37,031 bases of DNA, from positions 1 through 37,031 of the forward strand of contig JAVVXN010000011.1 of assembly GCA_036651575.1 (NCBI GenBank). The letters run 5' to 3'. Under the pieces are notes generated by a model. It did no database searches. It was not told where the DNA came from and saw nothing but the letters and a program-made list of their open reading frames with translations. The position numbers and the translations under genes are program-made. This DNA comes from JAVWGW01 sp036651575 (GTDB lineage: Bacteria; Actinomycetota; Coriobacteriia; Coriobacteriales; Eggerthellaceae). Every line of letters starts with the position of its first letter. Within the stretch, counting starts at the first letter, position 1. This document shows, in pieces, positions 8,424 to 14,370 of the stretch.

Positions 8424-8446
8424 AGTTCACGTTCGTTTCGTGAGCT
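8424..8446. repeat. 8-bp inverted repeat in the dmsA upstream region
   Basis: AGTTCACG and CGTGAGCT pair with one wobble around a 7-nt loop. It is the third dyad of the cluster. Positions 8447-8570 show no further clear structure to me. Confidence 0.35.
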
Positions 8447-8570
8447 TTCTTTGGTAAATGGTATAAAATCGGTATCATATCACTCCTAAAAAAAGTAACG
8501 AGCAATCTTTGTCATCTACCCTGAGAGGCACCGATCTGAGCAGGTAAAATGCAAAATACCCATGTTTTAT

Positions 8571-8600
8571 GTGACACCGGTAATGCTTCTCCGATATACA
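8571..8600 (+). promoter_or_regulatory. Candidate dmsABC promoter
   Basis: GTGACA (8571-8576) and TATACA (8595-8600) are 18 bp apart, 110 bp before the dmsA start. The predicted first transcribed base is near 8607, exactly where the 10-bp dyad at 8608-8638 begins. Confidence 0.4.
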
Positions 8601-8607
8601 GTGTCCG

Positions 8608-8638
8608 CAACAGATTTGGAGAAGGGGTAAATCTGTTG
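8608..8638 (+). promoter_or_regulatory. Perfect 10-bp stem-loop at the start of the dmsA leader
   Basis: The arms CAACAGATTT and AAATCTGTTG are exact inverted copies around an 11-nt purine-rich loop (GGAGAAGGGGT) that looks like a ribosome-binding site. No T-run follows, so it is not a plain terminator. It could be a DNA operator overlapping the transcription start or an RNA hairpin in the leader. Confidence 0.5.
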
Positions 8639-8674
8639 AAGCTTTCTTGGAAAAAAGAAGTTTTGCGTGCATAA
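8636..8674 (+). CDS. Possible 12-codon leader ORF before dmsA
   Basis: A TTG start 8 nt after GAAGGGG opens a frame reading MKLSWKKEVLRA and then stops, 36 bp before the dmsA ATG. The ribosome site lies in the loop of the preceding hairpin and the start codon in its 3' arm. Short frames arise by chance and TTG starts are weak, so this is only a candidate. Confidence 0.2.
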   Translation: MKLSWKKEVLRA

Positions 8675-8710
8675 AAAGTGAGACGAGAAAAGAGAAAGAG
8701 GAGGAATGCT

Positions 8711-11113
8711 ATGTCAGAGTTCATGCCGAATGTCAGTCGTCGTTCGTTTATCAAGACGAGTGGTGCGTTAGGCGCTTTGGCTGTTGCGGGCGGATCGCTT
8801 GCCGCAACGGAGTCCTTGTTTGGTTCTGCCGTGCCCCAGGCACACGCCGAGGCTGCGGATAACGTAACGTGGGGTCACTGTGCCATCAACTGTCCGGGTC
8901 GTTGTGCGCTGCGTATTCACACAAAAGACGATGAGGTTACCTGGATTGAGACCGACACATCCGACGATAACAACATTGATAATATGCAGGTTCGAGCTTG
9001 TCTGCGAGGTCGTTCTTACCGTCGCTGGATCAATCATCCCGATCGATTGAACTTCCCCATGAAGCGTATCGGCAAGCGCGGTGAGGGTAAGTTTGAACAA
9101 ATCAGCTGGGACGAAGCTATTGAGACCATCAGCAAGAAGCTCAAGGAAACCATCAGCAAGTATGGCAACGAGTCAATTTACATTCATATGGGATCGGGAA
9201 CAAGCTCGACCACGGCTCGACCGTACTGGCGCATGTTTAATACGATGGGCGGTTCGCTTCAGTTCTACGGAAACTACTCCTGTCATCAGTTGCAGTACAC
9301 GGCCGCCTACATGTATGGGGCGATGAGTGGTTCTACCATTAATGTGATCGAGGATGCTGCTCTCTATATTGCGTTTGGTGCTAATCCGGTTGTCACGACG
9401 CAGGGTGGCGGATGCGGCCATACCGATTATGTACGCATGCGTGAAAAGACCAAGGCAAAAATTATTCATATCGATCCACGGCTCAGCGATACGGTGGCGG
9501 GGCATTGCGACGAATGGCTTCCCATCAATCCTGGTACCGACGCGGCGCTCGTTGCGGGTATCGCACATTACCTGATTGAGAAGAATTTGGTTGATCTTGC
9601 CTTTTTGCACACGTACTGCGTTGGTTACGATGAAGAAACGATGCCCGAGAAATATAAGGGTAAAAACATGTCCTACCATGATTACATCATGGGCACAGGG
9701 TATGACAAGGTTGAAAAAACACCGGCCTGGGCTGCGAAAATTACGGGTATCTCAGAGAAAAAAATCGAGGAACTCGCCCAGGAAATCGGTACCACCAAAC
9801 CGTTGTTTATCGACCAGGGTTACGGCTCGCAGCGTCGCAGCAATGGCGAATGGAACGCATGGTCTATCATGACGCTGCCGTGCTTGGTCGGTCAGGTGGG
9901 ACTGCCTGGAACCAACTCGGGTAGTACGCGGGGAAACTATGCTATTTCCTTGACAACAATTCCTGATCTTACCAACCCAGTGAAGCCTCAAATTCCATGC
10001 TTTACCTATGTTGATGCCATCGAGCATGGCTCAAAAATGACGGCGTTAAATGCGGGAGTCCAAAAGGGAGATGCCGTATCAAGCGACATCAAATTCATGT
10101 TCTACGCGGCCGGCAATTGCCTTACAAATCAGCACAGCGACATCAATCGTGCGCACGATGTTTTGGCCGATGAAAGCAAGTGTGAATTTATCGCGTGTAC
10201 GAATACCGTTTTGTGCGACTCCTCGAAATATGCCGACATTTTGTTGCCCGATTCCTTCCGTTTCGAGCAGGTGTCCATGATTGGCACGGGGGGCACGACC
10301 GGCTATATGATTGCTGGTCAGCCGTGCACTTCGCCTAAGTTCGAACGTAAGAACCCCTACGAAATTGCAACGCTTATTTCTCGCGCAATGGGCACAGAGC
10401 AAGCCTTTACCGAGGGTAAGACGCAGGAAGAGTGGATCCAGGAGCTCTACGAAAAGGATCGTGCGAAAGATCCCACGCTGCCCTCTTACGAAGAAGCCAT
10501 GAAGATGGGTGTCTACAAAAAGAAGAACCCCAAGGATAAAACGGTTGCTTTCCAGGCGTTTGTGTCTGATCCTGAAAAAAATCCTCTCAAAACACCTTCT
10601 GGCAAAATTGAAATTTTCTCTGAAAAAGTCCAGGGCTTTGCTGAAACATGGGAGCTTAAAGAAGACGAGAAGTTTAGCGGTTTGCCGATGTATCTTCCTG
10701 AATGGTATGGTGTCGAAACGGTAACCGAAGAATTCCCCCTGCAGCTTTCGAGCTTCCACTGCCGCGCCCGCCAGCATTCTTCGTGGGGCAATATTGAAAT
10801 TTTGAAAGAGGGAAATCCTCAAGAGGTTTGGATTAACCCTGCCGATGCAAAAGCTCGGGGTATTGCTCAAGGCGATAAGGTTGCCGTAAAAAACGGGTAT
10901 GGCGAAACGCATCTTTTAGCGAAAATGACCCCCCGCATCGTTCCGGGAACCGTAGCCATCTCTCAGGGAGCCTGGCACGACGCCGATATGTACGGTGACA
11001 AAATCGACAAGGGTGGCTGCATCAACACGTTGACCACTTCTCGTCCTTCTCCCTTGACCAAGGGCAACCCGCAGTTAACTAATATCTGTCAGATTTCGAA
11101 AATATCCGGTTAG
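8711..11113 (+). CDS. dmsA: DMSO reductase-type molybdopterin catalytic subunit (Tat-exported)
   Basis: 800 aa. The N-terminus is a Tat signal (SRRSFIKTSGALGALAVAGG, cleavage near AHA-EA), so the enzyme works outside the membrane. A [4Fe-4S] site follows as HCAINCPGRC with the fourth Cys in VRACLRGRS. The bis-MGD domains contain YGNYSCHQLQYTAA, where Ser190 aligns with the Mo-ligand serine of DmsA and Cys191 is next to it. They also contain GANPVVTTQGGG and the C-terminal cofactor domain ending LTNICQISKI. Length and operon order (A, B, C, chaperone) fit DmsA. It probably reduces an S- or N-oxide, but the substrate is not proven. I chose the ATG at 8711, which has GAGGAGGA upstream and precedes the Tat motif; an in-frame GTG at 8678 would add eleven mostly basic residues. 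Confidence 0.9.
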   Translation: MSEFMPNVSRRSFIKTSGALGALAVAGGSLAATESLFGSAVPQAHAEAADNVTWGHCAINCPGRCALRIHTKDDEVTWIETDTSDDNNIDNMQVRACLRGRSYRRWINHPDRLNFPMKRIGKRGEGKFEQISWDEAIETISKKLKETISKYGNESIYIHMGSGTSSTTARPYWRMFNTMGGSLQFYGNYSCHQLQYTAAYMYGAMSGSTINVIEDAALYIAFGANPVVTTQGGGCGHTDYVRMREKTKAKIIHIDPRLSDTVAGHCDEWLPINPGTDAALVAGIAHYLIEKNLVDLAFLHTYCVGYDEETMPEKYKGKNMSYHDYIMGTGYDKVEKTPAWAAKITGISEKKIEELAQEIGTTKPLFIDQGYGSQRRSNGEWNAWSIMTLPCLVGQVGLPGTNSGSTRGNYAISLTTIPDLTNPVKPQIPCFTYVDAIEHGSKMTALNAGVQKGDAVSSDIKFMFYAAGNCLTNQHSDINRAHDVLADESKCEFIACTNTVLCDSSKYADILLPDSFRFEQVSMIGTGGTTGYMIAGQPCTSPKFERKNPYEIATLISRAMGTEQAFTEGKTQEEWIQELYEKDRAKDPTLPSYEEAMKMGVYKKKNPKDKTVAFQAFVSDPEKNPLKTPSGKIEIFSEKVQGFAETWELKEDEKFSGLPMYLPEWYGVETVTEEFPLQLSSFHCRARQHSSWGNIEILKEGNPQEVWINPADAKARGIAQGDKVAVKNGYGETHLLAKMTPRIVPGTVAISQGAWHDADMYGDKIDKGGCINTLTTSRPSPLTKGNPQLTNICQISKISG

Positions 11114-11133
11114 TGTAGAAAGGAGAATCAGAA

Positions 11134-11754
11134 ATGACTCAGTATGCGTTCTTTTTCGACGGCTCTCGCTGCACCGGGTGTAAAACCTGCGAGTTTGCCT
11201 GTAAAGATTATTATGATTTGAACAAAGACACCCAATATAGAAAGGTCTATGAATGCACGGGTGGCGAAACGGTGAAAGATTCGGGTGGAGCGCTTTCTAC
11301 CACCTGCTTTAGCTACTACGTTTCAATGTCGTGCAACCACTGCACCGATCCCGCCTGCACGCAGGTGTGCCCGACCGGTGCTATGCACAAGAATGCCGAA
11401 ACGGGCTTGGTGTCCGTTGACGCAGGCAAGTGCATCGGCTGTGGGTATTGTCATATGGCCTGTCCCTATAACGCCCCCAAGGTTGATCGCGAAAAGGGCC
11501 ATTCGGTCAAGTGCGATGGGTGTTCTGATCGTGTTGCTGCGGGTGAACAGCCGATTTGCGTTCGTGCCTGCCCCGCTCGTGCCCTCGAATTTGGCCCTTT
11601 GGAGGATATATCGAAATTGGGCGAGCAGGCCAATATTGCGCCGCTCCCTGCCCTCTCTTTCACCCATCCGAATCTCTACATCAAACCATGCAAGGATGCT
11701 TTGCCTACGGGCAGCGCGAACGGCAAGGTTGTTAATCCCTTGGAGGTGCGATAA
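11134..11754 (+). CDS. dmsB: DmsB-type four-cluster ferredoxin subunit
   Basis: 206 aa. Four Cys groups are visible: CTGCKTCEFAC, CNHCTDPACTQVC, CIGCGYCHMAC, and the split CDGC...CVRAC set. That is sixteen Cys for four [4Fe-4S] clusters, as in DmsB. It carries electrons from the anchor to the catalytic subunit and has no signal of its own, so it is expected to be co-exported with DmsA by the Tat signal. The ATG is preceded by AAAGGAGA, 20 bp after the dmsA stop. The stop is 3 bp from the next start, which indicates tight translational coupling with dmsC. The C-terminal tail after the last cluster (about 60 aa) is proline-rich and typical of the family. Confidence 0.92.
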   Translation: MTQYAFFFDGSRCTGCKTCEFACKDYYDLNKDTQYRKVYECTGGETVKDSGGALSTTCFSYYVSMSCNHCTDPACTQVCPTGAMHKNAETGLVSVDAGKCIGCGYCHMACPYNAPKVDREKGHSVKCDGCSDRVAAGEQPICVRACPARALEFGPLEDISKLGEQANIAPLPALSFTHPNLYIKPCKDALPTGSANGKVVNPLEVR

Positions 11755-11757
11755 ACC

Positions 11758-12615
11758 ATGGAACAAGCAATGGCTGAACTGCCCCTGGCAATCTTTACCA
11801 CCTTGGCGCCTCTTGGTGCCGGTGCGTTCATCGCACTCGCGGTAGCGTTTTTTACCACGAAGTTCTCCGATGAACAACTGAAGAAAATCGACGCTATGAC
11901 CTCGATCCCCCTGATTGTTTTGATCGTTGGTTTTATCGCCTCGTTTATTCACTTGGCAAGTCCACTCAATGCCTTCAATGTGTTTGTGGGTGTTGGAACC
12001 TCACCGCTTTCCAACGAAATCGTGATGGGTATCGTGTTTGTTGTGGTCGCAATCGCGTACTGGGCACTCGCTTTTGCGGGGAAGCTTGGACTGGGCGCTC
12101 GCAAGATTTTTGCAGCGATCGTTGCTGTGCTGGCAATCGTGTTTGCGATATTTGTCGGCATGGCGTATGTGATCCCGACTATCGCATCGTGGAACACGCC
12201 GCTCGTCCCCGTGCAGATTCTCGGTTTTGCACTTCTTGGTGGCATGTGTTTGGGAACGCTCGTGTTGGCTTTGGCGGGCGTGCTTGAAGATGCAAAACGC
12301 ACCGGGTTCAAAACCGTTTCACTTGTCTTGGTCGCCGTCGGTGCCATCCTCGCCATTGCTGCTTTGTTCATGCAGCTCAACATGGCGAGTGCTGTCGAAA
12401 ACGCTCTGTGTATCGGTGCGGCCCTGACCGCTTTGATGATGCCTTATGCCATCGGTTTTGCGGTGTGTGCTCTTGTCGCTGCCGTGCTTGAAGGGGTGGT
12501 ATTGCTCAAGCAGAATTCTCTGGCGATCGTTATTGTCGCTGTCGCGTGTTCTGCCGTCGGTATTTTCCTTGCCCGCCTCGTGTTCTATGGTATTCAGATA
12601 TCTGTTGGCCTCTAG
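11758..12615 (+). CDS. dmsC: DmsC-type membrane anchor, menaquinol-oxidising
   Basis: 285 aa with eight predicted membrane helices. It anchors the reductase and oxidises menaquinol. His65 in SFIHLASP and Glu87 in SPLSNE occupy the positions shown in E. coli DmsC to be needed for quinol binding and turnover, so this copy should be functional. It follows dmsB by 3 bp with GGAGG in front of the ATG. It is closely related to the orphan copy at 7407 and more distantly to the copy at 13478. A perfect hairpin stands 126 bp after the stop, before the chaperone gene. The assignment to the DmsC family is firm; the specific enzyme substrate is not. Confidence 0.9.
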   Translation: MEQAMAELPLAIFTTLAPLGAGAFIALAVAFFTTKFSDEQLKKIDAMTSIPLIVLIVGFIASFIHLASPLNAFNVFVGVGTSPLSNEIVMGIVFVVVAIAYWALAFAGKLGLGARKIFAAIVAVLAIVFAIFVGMAYVIPTIASWNTPLVPVQILGFALLGGMCLGTLVLALAGVLEDAKRTGFKTVSLVLVAVGAILAIAALFMQLNMASAVENALCIGAALTALMMPYAIGFAVCALVAAVLEGVVLLKQNSLAIVIVAVACSAVGIFLARLVFYGIQISVGL

Positions 12616-12740
12616 ATCGAGTGAAAAGTGATTCGGCGATCGCTCGATGACTTCGGAAGCGCTTACGTGCCCCTCCTCGTGCGTTTTGGTGAAAAAGAGG
12701 TCGCGTTGAATCAATCGGCAGCCGTATGATCTTTGGTGGG

Positions 12741-12770
12741 ATAGGGTGCGCTACAATAGGCGCACCCTAT
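12741..12770 (+). terminator. Perfect 11-bp hairpin between dmsC and the chaperone gene
   Basis: ATAGGGTGCGC and GCGCACCCTAT are exact inverted copies with an 8-nt loop. The following TTCTGTCTGTATT is only moderately T-rich, so termination may be partial. The loop TACAATAG contains a -10-like TACAAT, so it could also overlap a promoter for the chaperone gene. Region 12616-12740 otherwise shows only a weak ATCGAG/CTCGAT inverted pair. Confidence 0.6.
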
Positions 12771-12808
12771 TCTGTCTGTATTGGGCACGCTATGCAAAGG
12801 GAGTTGCT

Positions 12809-13459
12809 ATGAACGAAAAGCTCAAGGATATGAATTTCTGTGGTCAGGTGATGTTCGTTGGTGAAAGCCTGGGCTCTTTTTATTTGGAAGACCCCGAGCA
12901 TGGTGATATCATGCCGGCTTTTGCTGCAATTGCGGCACTTGAGGTGTCCGAAGCGGCTCAAGACTGGCCGTTTGTTGCCGCGGATATCGCCGAACAAGAC
13001 CTTGCGCTCATGCAGGATGGCTTGGCTGAAGGACTCGGTAATGAGGATTTGACCTGGGAGTATCGTCGCCTTTTTATCGGCCCTGCCCCGAAGCCTGCTC
13101 CGCCATGGGGTTCGGTGTATACCGATCGCGAGTGTGTCGTATTTGGCGAATCGTGTCTTGCACTGCGCCAATGGTTGCGTCAGGTGGGTATCCAGCGCAC
13201 AACCGATGAACATACTCCTGAAGACCATATCGGCATCTTGTTGTTGCTGCTGTCGTGGATTGTGCAAAACAAGCCCGAAGTATGCGAGGATTTTTTGCGT
13301 CTCCACGTGCTGCCTTGGTCGTCTCATTTTCTGGCTCAGCTGGCCGATGCGGCCGAACAGCCTTTCTATGAAGGGTTGGCGCGGTTGACTCAGGCGAGTC
13401 TGGAAGGGTTGCAAAGCGAGCTTGATCTCGCCGTGGTGTATCCGAGGTTTTATCGCTAA
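12809..13459 (+). CDS. dmsD: TorD/DmsD-family molybdoenzyme chaperone
   Basis: 216 aa, cytosolic and all-helical. TorD-family proteins bind the Tat signal of their catalytic subunit, hold it for cofactor insertion and stop early export. Seen are YRRLFIGPAPKPAPPWGSVYTD, the family segment with conserved Pro and Tyr, and the C-terminal EDHIGILLLLLSW with FLRLHVLPWSSHF, matching the TorD H-(V/M)-x-P-W signature. I chose the ATG at 12809, which has AAAGGGAG upstream; earlier in-frame codons run into the hairpin. It is separated from dmsABC by that hairpin and lies 18 bp before another anchor gene. The partner is most likely the 800-aa enzyme at 8711. Confidence 0.88.
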   Translation: MNEKLKDMNFCGQVMFVGESLGSFYLEDPEHGDIMPAFAAIAALEVSEAAQDWPFVAADIAEQDLALMQDGLAEGLGNEDLTWEYRRLFIGPAPKPAPPWGSVYTDRECVVFGESCLALRQWLRQVGIQRTTDEHTPEDHIGILLLLLSWIVQNKPEVCEDFLRLHVLPWSSHFLAQLADAAEQPFYEGLARLTQASLEGLQSELDLAVVYPRFYR

Positions 13460-13477
13460 TACGCGGAAGGAGGGTCC

Positions 13478-14353
13478 ATGATAGGTGGTCTTGAAACAGC
13501 TTTAGGTGAAATTACCCTGGTGCTTTTCACGACGTTGGCTCCGTCGGGTACGGTTGCTTTCATCATCATGAGCCTCGTTCTGCTTTGTGCGCCGCTCGAT
13601 GAGGCGGCGCGCCGCCGTATCAACCAGTTTTTGTGTATTCCCCTCGTGGTGACCCTCGTTGGTCTGGTTGCTTCCGCTACGCATTTAGGTAATCCAGCAA
13701 ACGCTCTCTACGTGCTTTTGGGCGTGGGTAGAAGCCCGCTTTCCAACGAAGTGTTTGCCGCGGTTTTCTTTTTGGGGCTCGCGGGAACGTATTGGCTCAT
13801 ATCTTTTTCTGAAGCGCCACGCGTACGGTTTCAAAAAGGGTGGTTGATCCCGACGGTGCTGGCGGGGCTTGTTCTGGTGAGTGCGATCGCGTTTGCCTAC
13901 GCAGCCGATACCATCATCTCGTGGAACACCGTATATGTTCCCTTGAGCTTGTGGCTGAACGCTTTGGTGGGTGGACCGATATTGGCACTGGCCAGCCTTC
14001 GGATCGCCCACTTCGAAGAGGCGCAGGGGGTGCGGGGGCGAATACTTTGCTTGATCGCGGTCGTTGCGTTGTTGGCCAATATCATAGGGTACGTCCTGCA
14101 AAATGCCACGCTTGCTTCAACGGTGAATTCCTTTGCGAGCGCAGCTGACATGGTGCCTTATTACCCCGCGATGATCGCCGGTTTCGGCGTGCTTGCCGCA
14201 GCGGGTATTGTCCTTGCTGCAAGGCCTTGCAGCAGCGCGAAAAAAAGGTATTTTTCTTTTGACGCTATCGCATGCGTGCTCGTGTTTGCCGGTATTTTCA
14301 TCATGCGTTTCGGCTTCTACATGATGTACCTCACCGCAGGTATCAGCTTTTAG
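13478..14353 (+). CDS. Third DmsC-family membrane anchor, paired with the chaperone gene
   Basis: 291 aa with eight predicted membrane helices. It is a DmsC paralogue more divergent than the other two but with a complete quinol site: His69 in ATHLGNP and Glu91 in SPLSNE keep the 22-residue spacing of His65/Glu87. The start has GGAAGGAGG upstream, 18 bp after the TorD stop, so it is very probably cotranslated with the chaperone. No catalytic or ferredoxin gene follows; the next gene is convergent 17 bp away with no visible terminator. It may be an alternative anchor for DmsAB with other quinone preference or timing, or may serve an enzyme encoded elsewhere. Confidence 0.85.
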   Translation: MIGGLETALGEITLVLFTTLAPSGTVAFIIMSLVLLCAPLDEAARRRINQFLCIPLVVTLVGLVASATHLGNPANALYVLLGVGRSPLSNEVFAAVFFLGLAGTYWLISFSEAPRVRFQKGWLIPTVLAGLVLVSAIAFAYAADTIISWNTVYVPLSLWLNALVGGPILALASLRIAHFEEAQGVRGRILCLIAVVALLANIIGYVLQNATLASTVNSFASAADMVPYYPAMIAGFGVLAAAGIVLAARPCSSAKKRYFSFDAIACVLVFAGIFIMRFGFYMMYLTAGISF

Positions 14354-14370
14354 TTGGATGCTTGCCGGCG

